Part shown: piece after piece, positions 15,678-23,648 of the stretch
Layout of the letters: each line of letters starts with the position of its first letter
How positions within the stretch are numbered: the first letter of the stretch is position 1
NCBI GenBank assembly: GCA_030631415.1
Contig: DAOVLE010000043.1
Span: forward strand, 1 to 27,327
Origin: JAAEQG01 sp023133475
GTDB lineage: Bacteria; Planctomycetota; Phycisphaerae; UBA1845
Length of the DNA: 27,327 nucleotides
Reading direction: 5' to 3'
The notes under the pieces: model-generated
Databases searched by the model: none
What the model was told of the DNA's origin: nothing
The model's input: the letters and a program-made list of their open reading frames with translations, nothing else
Position numbers and translations under genes: made by a program

Positions 15678-16075
15678 AGGCCTGCTTCGCCGACACCTAT
15701 TTCTACCTTGCGTTGCTTAACCCCAAGGATGATGCCTATGAGGCAGTGCTGAGGCTCAACCGCGAGCTGACGATGCCCATGGTCACAACAGCGTGGATTC
15801 TGACCGAAGTTGGTGATGCGCTGGCTGCACCGGCCCATCGTCCGATCTTTCTTGAGTTGCTCTCGGTGCTTCAGGGCGATCCCGAGGTCGTGATCGTCCC
15901 GCCTTGCCAGGAACTGTTTGATCGAGGCGTGGAATTCTTCGGGCATCGACTCGACCAGAGATGGTCGCTCACCGACTGCATTTCATTCGTCGTCATGGAA
16001 GAACGAGGCATCCATGATGCCCTCACCGGTGACCATCACTTCGAGCAGGCCGGGTTCCATGCTCTTCTCAAGTAG
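15674..16075 (+). CDS. PIN-domain ribonuclease toxin (VapC-like)
   Basis: 133 residues, the normal length for a PIN toxin. Conserved acidic residues are in place: D7 in CFADTYFYLA, E46 in TAWILTEVGDAL, D100 in WSLTDCISFVVM, and D119 in LTGDHHF. The family cuts RNA, often tRNA or rRNA loops, using Mg2+ held by these acids. It overlaps the antitoxin by 4 nt. Its C-terminal 23 residues and about 100 bp of 3' flank are almost identical at DNA level to the truncated second toxin (16487-16720), showing a recent tandem duplication or gene conversion. The module looks functional. Confidence 0.85.
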   Translation: MKACFADTYFYLALLNPKDDAYEAVLRLNRELTMPMVTTAWILTEVGDALAAPAHRPIFLELLSVLQGDPEVVIVPPCQELFDRGVEFFGHRLDQRWSLTDCISFVVMEERGIHDALTGDHHFEQAGFHALLK

Positions 16076-16137
16076 GTGGCAGTGCTGAGGTCTGAATCAA
16101 GCAAGGCTGAACGTATGGAGGTACAGGGGAGAGTCTT

Positions 16138-16165
16138 GTAGGTCGGGTCCTCAGACCCGACCTAC
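16138..16165. repeat. GTAGGTCGGGTCC palindrome between TA modules
   Basis: A perfect palindrome of the family also found at 15148 and 17311, placed between the duplicated 3' flank of TA module 1 and the promoter of module 2. Confidence 0.8.
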
Positions 16166-16257
16166 GTGGACTCAGGGGTCGTTTTGCGGTCGCTGACGGA
16201 CCATTTGGGATTTCTCATTTTCCGCCCAGGGGGGTATAATAAGATGGGAGGTGGATT

Positions 16258-16494
16258 ATGACCTATCGCGGCAAGGTGAAAAACGGGGTGGTGGTGCTCG
16301 ACGAGGATGCAAGAATCCCCGATGGCACGGAGGTTGTGGTTGAGCCGGTTGGGCCGGCTTCCAGCGATTCTTCCACGAAAGGTTTGTCTTCGCTCTTCCG
16401 CGTTGCCCAGCGTGCGAAGCCGACAGGTATTCCCGATCTCGCGATCAACCATGATCACTACCTTTATGGGCATCCGAAGGTGACCGATGGCTGA
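16258..16494 (+). CDS. Antitoxin of the second VapBC-like module
   Basis: 78 residues, paralogous to the antitoxin at 15453. The beta domain is shared (MTYRGKVKNGVVVLD, PDGTEVVVEPV). The C-terminal tail has diverged (SLFRVAQRAKPTGIPDLAIN) but keeps the same end pattern, NHDHYLYGHP versus QHDHYLHGQA. GGGAGGTGGATT precedes the ATG and TATAAT lies at 16235. It overlaps the next toxin by 8 nt. Because its partner is truncated, it may now act as an orphan antitoxin, possibly cross-neutralising the first toxin. Confidence 0.72.
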   Translation: MTYRGKVKNGVVVLDEDARIPDGTEVVVEPVGPASSDSSTKGLSSLFRVAQRAKPTGIPDLAINHDHYLYGHPKVTDG

Positions 16495-16720
16495 CGGTGT
16501 TTTCCTCGACACGGTCGGACTCATCTTCGCGTCCACAGTGGTCCATGTGGACCGAAACCAGTTTTCCGAGGGAGTCGAGTTGTACCTCACTCGCGGCGAC
16601 AAGTTCTGGGGGTTGGTGGATTGTGTGAGTTTTATGGTCATGAGGGCCATGGGACTCTCGGATGCCCTCACCGGTGACCATCATTTCGAGCAGGCCGGGT
16701 TCCATGCTCTTCTCAAGTAG
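16487..16720 (+). pseudogene. PIN toxin with internal deletion
   Basis: 77 residues in one open frame, against 133 for the intact paralogue at 15674. The N-terminus (MADGVFLDTVGLI) still has the first catalytic Asp, then jumps into the C-terminal third: WGLVDCVSFMVM with an Asp, and LTGDHHFEQAGFHALLK. About 55 central residues, including the catalytic Glu region, are missing, but the frame survived. It is very unlikely to be an active nuclease; a binding-competent decoy for the antitoxin is conceivable. The last 23 codons and 3' flank match module 1 almost exactly. Confidence 0.75.
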
Positions 16721-16808
16721 GTGGCAGTGCTGATTGCTGAGGTCCGAATCATCAGGCAAAGCTGAGCGTATGGAGGTACAGGGGAAAGTCTTGAACCCGG
16801 CGCGGTGA

Positions 16809-17033
16809 TCAAAGCAGATTGATGAATTGTTCGAGCGTCAGGCCGGCCCCATCGAGAATATCCCCGAGTGTTCCAGTGGCCAATGTGCGATGGGCGGGCA
16901 CAATCACCTGGGCGTATGGTTCGTCGCGCACCAGAACGATGTGGCTACCACGTTGGCGATGCACACGAAACCCCGCCCGGCCCAGCGCGGTTATGACTTT
17001 TCTATATGATAGTTGGCGTGGTAGCTTGCTCAC
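16809..17033 (-). CDS. hicA: HicA-family mRNA interferase toxin
   Basis: 74 residues. The start is GTG 17033, overlapping the hicB stop by 4 nt (GTGA); the frame is open much further upstream, but that part overlaps hicB and repeats. The dsRBD-like HicA fold is recognisable: RQLSYRKVITALGRAGFRVH, then QRGSHIVLV with the catalytic His of the G-S-H motif, and AHRTLATGTLGDILDGAGLT, the usual HicA C-terminus. HicA degrades mRNA and is neutralised by HicB. The order is antitoxin first, toxin second. Transcribed convergently with the VapBC-like modules. Confidence 0.88.
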   Translation of the reverse strand: MSKLPRQLSYRKVITALGRAGFRVHRQRGSHIVLVRDEPYAQVIVPAHRTLATGTLGDILDGAGLTLEQFINLL

Positions 17034-17251
17034 CGGCTTTCCACGGTGAGTTCGACCACTTCGCAGTCGGTCTCGGTAGGAACAGTCTGGCCGTGCTCGA
17101 TCAACGTTTCGATATAGAGGGCGATGGCTTCCTTGACGTTTTTCAAGGCCTCGTGCTTGTTGCGCCCTTGGGAGACGCATCCCCTTAGGGCCGGCACATG
17201 GGCCACGAGGACCCCGGCGGGGTCGCGTTCCAGAATGACTGTGTATCGCAT
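17030..17251 (-). CDS. hicB: HicB-family antitoxin
   Basis: 73 residues from ATG 17251 (AGGAGATCATGCG upstream); this start gives the standard MRYTVILERD N-terminus. The sequence is the degraded RNase-H-like HicB domain: VAHVPALRGCVSQGRNKHEA, then LKNVKEAIALYIE. There is no C-terminal DNA-binding helix-turn-helix or ribbon-helix-helix, so this is the short HicB type, and autoregulation, if any, would differ from that of the long type. Translationally coupled to hicA by a GTGA overlap. Confidence 0.88.
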   Translation of the reverse strand: MRYTVILERDPAGVLVAHVPALRGCVSQGRNKHEALKNVKEAIALYIETLIEHGQTVPTETDCEVVELTVESR

Positions 17252-17276
17252 CGCATGATCTCCTGGTTGTCCACCC

Positions 17277-17305
17277 ATTATATAATACCGCGGCACGGAG
17301 GTGAA
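17277..17305 (-). promoter_or_regulatory. hicBA promoter
   Basis: On the minus strand TTCACC, 17-bp spacer, TATAAT, ending 26 bp before the hicB ATG. A GTAGGTCGGGTCC palindrome starts 6 bp upstream of the -35 and so caps the promoter. Confidence 0.65.
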
Positions 17306-17310
17306 GCCTG

Positions 17311-17420
17311 GTAGGTCGGGTCCGCAGACCCGACCTACAGGGGCTTAAGTAGGGTGGGTGGAGCCCGCCGCAGGCGGGCGGAACCCACCACACCGGTTGG
17401 TGGGTTCCACCCACCCTACG
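17311..17420. repeat. Palindromic repeats between hicBA and a lipoprotein gene
   Basis: 17311-17338 is a GTAGGTCGGGTCC palindrome. 17350-17419 is a TAGGGTGGGTGGAGCCC ... GGGTTCCACCCACCCTA inverted pair with inner GCCCGCCGCAGGCGGGC. The latter may end transcription of the minus-strand lipoprotein gene or of hicBA on either side. Confidence 0.8.
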
Positions 17421-17459
17421 TATGGGTGGCCCAACCATCATTTCATGCGTAACAGAACA

Positions 17460-19031
17460 CTAGTCGCTCAAACGATCGACGATAATGAAACCAAGAACCC
17501 ATTCGTTTGTCGCGCAGGCGTAAGCCTCGCAATCACTCTGCCGCAAGGCGCGAAATGCCACGGTTGCACCGGAATTGCCGGGCCCGGTCGAGCAGGTTAC
17601 GTCGGTGGCCATCACCAGCCCCGTGAGCGTGTCACCATACGAATCGTCGAACGCCGCGAACTTCCCGCCGGTGCTCATCTGGAGCACGGTCATATCATCG
17701 TCGATCGGACCCCATCCGGCGACAAACCACCTGTCGCCGTCCGGGGTGAGGGCCATGCTGTACCCATAGCCGAAGACGCCGTACTGATCGGAATCGCCGT
17801 CGATGTAATCGTCCCAATCCGCCAGGGTGGACCCGGGCCCGGGCACTGTCCCGATGGCACTGCGGTATGCGGTTTGAGCACCGTAGATGGCGTCCACGTC
17901 CTCACGCCACTGGAAGTACCCGAAGCTGCCGCCCGACAGCGTCACCAGAGCGGTGAGTTGCGTCGGATTGTTGGTCAACACCGTGACGGTGCCGTCGTCA
18001 ACGTTCAGCAACGCGACGTTCGTATCACCCATGCCCACCGGATAGGTTTCCGGCTCCTGCTGGTACAGAATCCAATCGCCCTCGAAGCGGATTTGCACGT
18101 TGTCGTTGAAGCAGCACAAATCGCTGTTGAGCCCAAGGTCGAACGCGAGCGGCTCAGCCGTGGGATCGTCGATCTCCCAAACATAGAGGATATTGTAGCT
18201 TCCGACACCAGCGACCCGACGGGTATCGGCATCCACCGCGACCTGTATGAAGTTATCGGAACCGTCGATGTAGTTCTCGGTCGGATTCGGGAAGCTGATT
18301 ACGGTGGGTGTGGCTCCACTTACGTCGATGACCTTGACTTCGTTGCCGTCGGCGACCTGGTAGCCGTGGTTCAGGGTGGCGATGAGGTTGCCGTCGGAGA
18401 CCATCAGCCCCGGCATGCTATCCTCGGTCAACTGGGTGTCCTGGAGCAGGACCTCGGTGCCGGGAATGGCGGACAATTCGCCGGTTTGCGAATCGAAGAT
18501 GGAGACTTCCCCGAGGCTGGTGACAAGGGCAGCCTTCTTGCCGGCTACGGCGAAGCTGGTCCACGCGAACCGCGTGCCGTCAGGAACCTCGGTCCCAGCC
18601 GTCGCTTCGCTGTCCGTTTCCGAAGGGATGATGTAGTAGACGGTTTCCGCGTCTCCCCAGACGATGAGGTCGTCGCCGGCTTTAGGGCGCATGATCAAGA
18701 GGTTGTCGTCCATCAGGATGTGGGTTTTGACCAGGGCAGGCTGGTCTCCCTCGTCTGGTTGCTCATCGCCCTCGTCTGGTTGCTCATCGCCTTCGTCTGG
18801 TTGCTCATCGCCCTCGTCTGGTTGCTCGTCGCCGTCGCCATCTTCGATCGGCTCGCATTGGCCTGTGGCGGGGTTGCATTCTTGGCCGTCGGGGCACTGC
18901 ACATCGGCACAGAGATCGGCATCATCACCGCCGCCGCCGCCACCGCCGCCACCGGTGGTGCATCCGAATCCAACCACCAGAAACGCTCCCAACACTACTG
19001 TCAAAAAGATTCGGCTGAGATTTGCAAACAT
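17460..19031 (-). CDS. Large putative lipoprotein, propeller-like
   Basis: 523 residues. Start ATG 19031 follows AAGGAGAGTTGGACT. Residues 1-23 are a signal (FLTVVLGAFLVVGFG) and C24 is the likely lipidated cysteine. Next are a nine-Gly run, a small Cys motif (CADVQCPDGQECNPATGQC) like the units of the lipoprotein at 10887, and four EQPDEGD heptads coded by a 21-bp minisatellite. The rest (about 90-523) is a set of repeated beta-rich blades with Asp/Gly turns, such as DDLIVWGDAETVYYI, KAALVTSLGEVSIFDSQTGE and MALTPDGDRWFVAGWG, suggesting a WD40- or PQQ-like beta-propeller. Probably a surface-displayed binding protein; no catalytic motif. Promoter at 19114-19142. Confidence 0.8.
   Translation of the reverse strand: MFANLSRIFLTVVLGAFLVVGFGCTTGGGGGGGGGDDADLCADVQCPDGQECNPATGQCEPIEDGDGDEQPDEGDEQPDEGDEQPDEGDEQPDEGDQPALVKTHILMDDNLLIMRPKAGDDLIVWGDAETVYYIIPSETDSEATAGTEVPDGTRFAWTSFAVAGKKAALVTSLGEVSIFDSQTGELSAIPGTEVLLQDTQLTEDSMPGLMVSDGNLIATLNHGYQVADGNEVKVIDVSGATPTVISFPNPTENYIDGSDNFIQVAVDADTRRVAGVGSYNILYVWEIDDPTAEPLAFDLGLNSDLCCFNDNVQIRFEGDWILYQQEPETYPVGMGDTNVALLNVDDGTVTVLTNNPTQLTALVTLSGGSFGYFQWREDVDAIYGAQTAYRSAIGTVPGPGSTLADWDDYIDGDSDQYGVFGYGYSMALTPDGDRWFVAGWGPIDDDMTVLQMSTGGKFAAFDDSYGDTLTGLVMATDVTCSTGPGNSGATVAFRALRQSDCEAYACATNEWVLGFIIVDRLSD
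18751..18834 (-). repeat. 21-bp coding minisatellite
   Basis: Four tandem 21-bp units (TCGTCTGGTTGCTCATCGCC + one variable base on the plus strand) coding EQPDEGD repeats on the minus strand. Three units differ by at most one base and the fourth has slightly more changes. In-frame unit gain or loss would change linker length between the lipid anchor and the propeller. Confidence 0.9.
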
Positions 19032-19113
19032 AGTCCAACTCTCCTTTTTGTTAAAGCTGTGGTCCGTTCCTCTTCCCCGCATGTTTCGCTAATCGGGGCA
19101 AACAAGGCCGGAC

Positions 19114-19142
19114 AGTATGCGAAACCCCATCGCAACCGTCAA
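19114..19142 (-). promoter_or_regulatory. Promoter of the propeller lipoprotein gene
   Basis: On the minus strand TTGACG, 17-bp spacer, CATACT. The predicted start near 19107 gives a leader of about 75 nt. Confidence 0.6.
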
Positions 19143-19187
19143 GCGCGATTTTGGGACACCCGCAGCCATCCGATCAGTGCCGTTTGG

Positions 19188-19358
19188 TGGGTGGCCCATC
19201 GCTTTAGCGGCGGGTGGCCCATCGCTTTAGCGGTGGGGGACACGAATGGTTCGTCCGAGCACTGTCGGACCCCGTAGCAGCATGAACGCTTGGATTCGTG
19301 TCCCCCACCGCTAAAGCCATGGGCCACCCATCCGCTCCCTCACGGTCGCGGTACTGAC
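19188..19358. repeat. GGGTGGCCCATCGCTTTAGC inverted-repeat element
   Basis: A left arm present as a partial tandem (19188-19212, then 19213-19248) and a right arm 19294-19330 reading ATTCGTGTCCCCCACCGCTA + AAGCCATGGGCCACCC. Together they form a ~36-bp terminal inverted repeat around ~45 bp. The same element, shorter, is at 27091-27156, and an arm pair frames the nested insertion at 23729-23890. A CGCTCCCTCACGGTCGCGG arm follows at 19331-19358. Confidence 0.8.
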
Positions 19359-19451
19359 TTGGTTGCAGCCGAAGACCACGCGGGGTAGGCTGACAACTGA
19401 TAGCTGACGGCTGATAGCTGATAGCTCACTTACTGCTTATGGAGCTGCTCC

Positions 19452-20654
19452 GTGCCCGACTTTAAGCCCTATATCGAAGAAATCACCAACGAGCTGATCG
19501 AATTTCGCCACGACCTGCACGCTCACCCTGAGACGGCGTTCGAGGAGAAAGATACCGCCACCCGTATCGTGGCGGAACTCTCCAAGCTGGAGGGCCTTGT
19601 GATCACCAGCAATGTAGCCGACACCGGTATCGTTGCGGTGCTCAATGCTCATCAGGCTCCCCCTTGTGTGGCTTTGCGTGCGGACATGGATGCTTTGCCG
19701 CTGGTGGAGAAGACCGGCTTGCCCTACGCCTCGCAGACTCCCGGCAAGATGCACGCCTGTGGGCATGACGGCAACATGGCGTGCCTGGTTGGGGCTGCCC
19801 GGGTGTTGCATGGTTTTGCGGATCAGCTTCCCGGTGCGGTGAAGTTCATCTTCCAACCTGGAGAGGAAGGGTTCGCCGGGGCGCGATTGATGATCGAGGC
19901 TGGGGTGCTGGACTCCCCCCGTGTTGACGCCGCTTTTGCCTTGCACGGTTGGCCCACGCTGGACCTCGGCATGGCGGCGATCGTCCCGGGAGCGGCGTTG
20001 GCTGCCTCGACGGCGTTTGAGATCACCATCACCGGTCGCGGGGCTCACGCCGCTTACCCTCATCAGGGCTCGGACGTTATTCTGGCTGCCGCCCAGATGA
20101 TGACCATGTTACAGAGCATTCGCACACGGCTTGTCGATCCGATGGACCCGGCGGTAGTTTCGGTGTGCCAGGTGATCGCCGGCGACACCCACAACATCCT
20201 GCCCACCACCTGTGTGCTAAAAGGCACGACCCGAGGCCTACGGCAGGATACCCACGACAAGGTGACGGAGATGATCGAGGAGATCGTCCGGACTGTTCCC
20301 AAGCTGTTCGGTGCGCAGGCGGAGTGCAAGATTCTGTCACCTTACCCGGCGTTGGTCAACGACTCAGCCTGTGCGGCGTTGGTGGCGGAGGTGGCTTCTG
20401 CGGTGCTGGGGGCAGAGAACGTTGATACCGCCGCCCCAGCGGGTCTGGCGGCTGAGGATTTCGCATTTTTTGCCCGGGCGGTTCCATCATGCTGGTATCA
20501 GTTGGGAATCCGTCCGTCGGGTGTGGCGGAGATGCCTTCGTTGCACAACCCCGGTTTTGACTTCACCGATGCAGCCATCCCCTTGGGGGTTCACCTGCAC
20601 TGTGCTCTCGCCCATCGGTTCCTCACATCGCCGCCGGTATGGAAATGCGGGTAG
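19452..20654 (+). CDS. M20-family metallo-amidohydrolase (hippurate/IAA-amino-acid hydrolase type)
   Basis: 400 residues, a complete member of the M20D amidohydrolase family, which cleaves N-acyl amino acids. Start GTG 19452 with GGAG 7 nt upstream. The N-terminus (FRHDLHAHPETAFEE) is typical. Metal and catalytic residues: C103 and H105 in MHACGHDGNM, E138/E139 in QPGEEG, H165 in ALHGWP, and a C-terminal His in SLHNPGFDF. The lid or dimerisation domain, ITGRGAHAAYPHQGSD, is at about 188-203. No signal peptide, so cytoplasmic. The substrate is likely an N-acetyl or N-acyl amino acid; identity cannot be read from sequence. It stands alone between repeat blocks; a short tandem of GATAGCTGA-like units (about 19400-19425) lies just upstream. 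Confidence 0.9.
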   Translation: MPDFKPYIEEITNELIEFRHDLHAHPETAFEEKDTATRIVAELSKLEGLVITSNVADTGIVAVLNAHQAPPCVALRADMDALPLVEKTGLPYASQTPGKMHACGHDGNMACLVGAARVLHGFADQLPGAVKFIFQPGEEGFAGARLMIEAGVLDSPRVDAAFALHGWPTLDLGMAAIVPGAALAASTAFEITITGRGAHAAYPHQGSDVILAAAQMMTMLQSIRTRLVDPMDPAVVSVCQVIAGDTHNILPTTCVLKGTTRGLRQDTHDKVTEMIEEIVRTVPKLFGAQAECKILSPYPALVNDSACAALVAEVASAVLGAENVDTAAPAGLAAEDFAFFARAVPSCWYQLGIRPSGVAEMPSLHNPGFDFTDAAIPLGVHLHCALAHRFLTSPPVWKCG

Positions 20655-20656
20655 CA

Positions 20657-21030
20657 TACCGAAATGGAAAATGGAAAATGGAAAATGGGGGATGTGAGAC
20701 GTGATGAATGGAGAATTGAGAATGGGGAAAATGGAAAATGTGGGGTTGGCGGTGTTGCCCAGTTTCGACTCTTCCCTCTTTATCCTCATCTCTTCTCGCT
20801 CTTCTCTGCGCTCTCTGCGTCTCTGCGTTCATGAATTATCCAGGTTTAGCGGCGACCAGTCCGCAACGTTTAGCGGCGACCCGAAGGGGAGCGTGTAGAA
20901 GAGGAGCGTGTAGATGTAGGGTGGGTGGAACCTCGCGGAGCGAGGCGTAACCCACCGCACACCAAGGATTAGGTTTGAGTATATTTCTTTGTCAATCTGC
21001 TCAATCTGTGTAATCTGCGCAATCTGCGGA
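20657..21030. repeat. Composite repeat block, inverted copy
   Basis: GGAAAATGGAAAATGG microsatellite (20663-20690), CTCTGCG tandem words (about 20800-20828), then 20844-21030, which is the reverse complement of the composite block at 8450-8668: GTTTAGCGGCGACC units, CCCGAAGGGGAGCGTGTAG, the GGTGGGTGGAACCTCGCGGA hairpin, and the AATCTGCGCAATCTGCGG words. It has two GTTTAGCGGCGAC units where the other copy has three. Open frames crossing it are artefacts. Confidence 0.85.
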
Positions 21031-21044
21031 CCCGACCTACAAAC

Positions 21045-21434
21045 TCAGGTTCGTGGTCTGCTTTGCATCAAAGTGGTGACCAACTCGATGAGGGCAGTTC
21101 GTTCTATCGGTTTGGAGAGGTAGTCATCCGCGCCGCATTCGGCAGCCCGTTCGACATCCGAGGTTTCATTCAAAGCTGTAACCATTACCACCAGGATGTC
21201 GCGTGTGGCGGGGTTGGACTTGATTTGCTTGCAGACCTCGAACCCGGACATCCTGGGCATCATGATGTCGAGCAGAATGAGATCGGGCTTATCCCGAGCC
21301 ACGTGCTCCATGGCTTCGATACCGTTGGTGGCTGTTGTGATGTTCATCCCCTCCAACCCCTCGCAGTACACTTCGAGGAGTTCGAGGTTTTGCGGGTTGT
21401 CGTCAACGATCAGTACGGTGGGAGTCGATGTCAT
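21045..21434 (-). CDS. Single-domain response regulator (CheY/DivK-like)
   Basis: 129 residues, one receiver domain and no output domain. D11 and D12 (VLIVDDNPQN) bind Mg2+, D56 (LLDIMMPRMSG) is the phosphorylation site, T86 (MVTALN) and K108 (YLSKPI) complete the active site. Ribosome site AAGGACGACCCG upstream of ATG 21434. It lies divergent to a hybrid histidine kinase whose start is 318 bp away, so the two probably work together as a phosphorelay. Having no output domain, it should act through protein-protein contact, like DivK or CheY. The stop lies 4 bp before a GTAGGTCGGGTCC-type repeat. Confidence 0.9.
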   Translation of the reverse strand: MTSTPTVLIVDDNPQNLELLEVYCEGLEGMNITTATNGIEAMEHVARDKPDLILLDIMMPRMSGFEVCKQIKSNPATRDILVVMVTALNETSDVERAAECGADDYLSKPIERTALIELVTTLMQSRPRT

Positions 21435-21752
21435 CGGGTCGTCCTTCCTGCCACTTGCGCGTTGTGTATTGCTATCGAGCGCGCCACCGGGCGGATTCCC
21501 GGTATCCGGCGACCGGCGAAAACCTGTCTATACCCGATTTTGCCGACATAATCGAGTGCCGGGCAATTGAATGTTTGTTCCCCTTGAATCACCGTCGTGG
21601 TGGGGTAAACTTGTCGCATGAGGAGAAAAGACCCTGATCCGGCAGGACGTTGGATGATAAAGCATATATGACCGGATACGGCTCCAACCGTGGGCAAGTT
21701 GGAGACTTTCAATACCGGGGTGAAATTTATCAGAGGGGGGGGAGGACAGGAC
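21435..21752. promoter_or_regulatory. Divergent control region of the two-component pair
   Basis: Gene-free region between divergent signalling genes. For the kinase, TTGAAT-N16-TAAACT (21584-21611) is a candidate promoter giving a ~135-nt leader. I cannot place the regulator promoter with confidence. Confidence 0.4.
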
Positions 21753-23648
21753 ATGGACAGTTCGGGTATGAGTATGTCCGAGGAACAATACCGGCAACTT
21801 CTCGAGGTCGTGGATGAGGGCATATTGATCATCGACCCCGACAACCGTTTGCTGGTAGCCAATCCGATGGGCTTGCGTCTGCTCGGCATCGAGCAGGTGC
21901 CCGGCAGCACTCCACGGCAGGTGGATTGGCAATTGCTGGACAATGCCAATGAGCCAATTGCACCCCCACGCTATCCGTTCGCGGAGTGTCGCCGCACGCA
22001 GCAAGCGGTGCACACGCCCAGGTTGGGTGTGCGCAGGCCTGACGGCACACTGGTCTGGCTCTTGGCCCGATGCGTCCCCGACGCCGCGGACCCTGCTAAC
22101 GTGTTGATGGCTTTGTCCGAGTCTGCCGACGCGCGAGTGGTAGGCCCGATTCTGCATAACCTACGTGGAGCCATCGAGTGCCTCCAGGAGCCGCTGATAG
22201 TTGCCGATGCCGACGGTTGTATTACATATGTCAACCCCGCGTTCACTCAGGTCTCCGGGTACACCGCTGAGGAGGTAGTCGGGCAGAAGTCGTTCGAGTT
22301 GATTTGCAGCGAACAGGACCAACACTTTTGTAGCCACTTATTGGAGACGATCCGGCAAGGCCGTCCCTGGAAGGGCAGCATGGTCACCCGCTGGAAAGGG
22401 GGTGCACCCTGTGAATTGGAGGTGTGCATTTCGCCGTTGCCCGGTCTCGAGGTGCCGGCACCGTTCGTCACTATTATGCGCAATCGCACCGAGCTGGAGA
22501 GACAGTTGGCTCATTCGCAGAGGCTGGAGACCGTGGGGATTTTGGCGGGCAACATCGCCCACGACTTCAACAATCTTCTGTACATAATCTGCGGCAATAT
22601 TGAAAATATCCTGGAGGCAATCCCCAAAACAGACCCCATCCGTCGCCATCTGCTGGTGGTCCAGACCGCCTCGGGCCAGGCGGCGGAGTTGACCCGCGAT
22701 CTGCTCAACTTCAGCCGCAAAAGCACACCGCGTTCGATCACTTGCGACCTGAACAAAGCAGCGGCAGAGGCTTTCCGACTCATGCGCCACACGAGACCGC
22801 CCAACGTGGAGTTGCGCACCGAGTTTTTTTGCGAACCCTTGCTGATGCGTGGCGATCCCACTCAGCTCCACCAGGTGATAGTGAACTTGTGCATGAATGC
22901 CCGGGACGCGATGCCCCAGGGTGGGGTGATGACCTTGCGCACATCCGATCACATCATCGATGATGCACGCGACCTGACCAGCGCGGACGCCCGGGTGGGC
23001 GAGTTTGTTGCCCTCGGTGTCGAGGACACCGGGCATGGTATCTCACCAGAGGTGCTTGCGCGAGTGTTTGAACCCTTCTTTACCACCAAGGACTCTGGAA
23101 GAGGGACCGGGCTGGGGCTCACCATTGTGCGCAACATCGTCGATATGCACCACGGATGGGTCGAGATCAAGTCCACTCCGGGCAAAGGGACGCGAGTGAA
23201 CGTTTACTTCCCGTCCCGCACCACGCTGGTTGACGAGCCCCGCCGGGTGATTGACCCGAGTTCACTGCACGGGGCGGGGACCGTGCTGGTGGTGGATGAC
23301 GAGAGCATGATCGTGGCTCTGCTGCGCACCGCATTGGAAATGCGCGGATATACGACGCTGGTTGCCACCACTTCCAAAGAGGCTGTCACGGTGTTTGAGC
23401 AGCATCACCAATCCATAAGAGCCGTTGTGCTCGACCGGAACCTGCCCAGCGTGGATGGGCTACCGCTGTACAAGAGGCTGCGACAAGTGGTCGCCAACCT
23501 CCCCGTTGTGCTGATTAGCGGGAGCGTCCCAGTGAATGAAGAAGAGCCGATCCCCACCGACAAGAACGCCCGGTTCGTCGCCAAACCTTTCACCTCCGTC
23601 GAAGTGCTCGAAGCCCTCAAGTTGGTGCTGAGCAACGCTCGCATCTGA
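21753..23648 (+). CDS. Soluble hybrid histidine kinase, PAS-PAS-HisKA-HATPase-REC
   Basis: 631 residues. ATG 21753 is preferred to the upstream GTG 21690, because GGAGG lies 7 nt before it and the first PAS begins soon after. Domains: PAS 1 (about 10-125, LEVVDEGILIIDPDNRLLVA), PAS 2 (about 140-245, EPLIVADADGCITYVNPAFT), HisKA with H270 in NIAHDFNNLL, HATPase with the N box at NLCMNARDAMP (N382), G1 VEDTGHGIS (422-430), F box FEPFFTTK, and G2 GRGTGLGLTIV (449-459). A C-terminal receiver follows (about 508-628) with D515/D516 and phospho-acceptor D561 in VVLDRNLPSVDG. No membrane segment, so it senses a cytoplasmic signal through its PAS domains. Partner regulator is the divergent gene at 21434. 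Confidence 0.92.
   Translation: MDSSGMSMSEEQYRQLLEVVDEGILIIDPDNRLLVANPMGLRLLGIEQVPGSTPRQVDWQLLDNANEPIAPPRYPFAECRRTQQAVHTPRLGVRRPDGTLVWLLARCVPDAADPANVLMALSESADARVVGPILHNLRGAIECLQEPLIVADADGCITYVNPAFTQVSGYTAEEVVGQKSFELICSEQDQHFCSHLLETIRQGRPWKGSMVTRWKGGAPCELEVCISPLPGLEVPAPFVTIMRNRTELERQLAHSQRLETVGILAGNIAHDFNNLLYIICGNIENILEAIPKTDPIRRHLLVVQTASGQAAELTRDLLNFSRKSTPRSITCDLNKAAAEAFRLMRHTRPPNVELRTEFFCEPLLMRGDPTQLHQVIVNLCMNARDAMPQGGVMTLRTSDHIIDDARDLTSADARVGEFVALGVEDTGHGISPEVLARVFEPFFTTKDSGRGTGLGLTIVRNIVDMHHGWVEIKSTPGKGTRVNVYFPSRTTLVDEPRRVIDPSSLHGAGTVLVVDDESMIVALLRTALEMRGYTTLVATTSKEAVTVFEQHHQSIRAVVLDRNLPSVDGLPLYKRLRQVVANLPVVLISGSVPVNEEEPIPTDKNARFVAKPFTSVEVLEALKLVLSNARI

Noticed and set aside
16487..16720. 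A new short class of PIN toxin
   Set aside because: It aligns with the two ends of the full-length paralogue next door; the missing middle includes a catalytic acid, so deletion is the simpler reading.
17358..19277. 639-residue plus-strand open frame
   Set aside because: Antisense to the propeller lipoprotein, which has signal peptide, ribosome site, promoter and repeat structure. The plus frame is rich in His, Arg, Val and Gly with no domain, and begins in a repeat.
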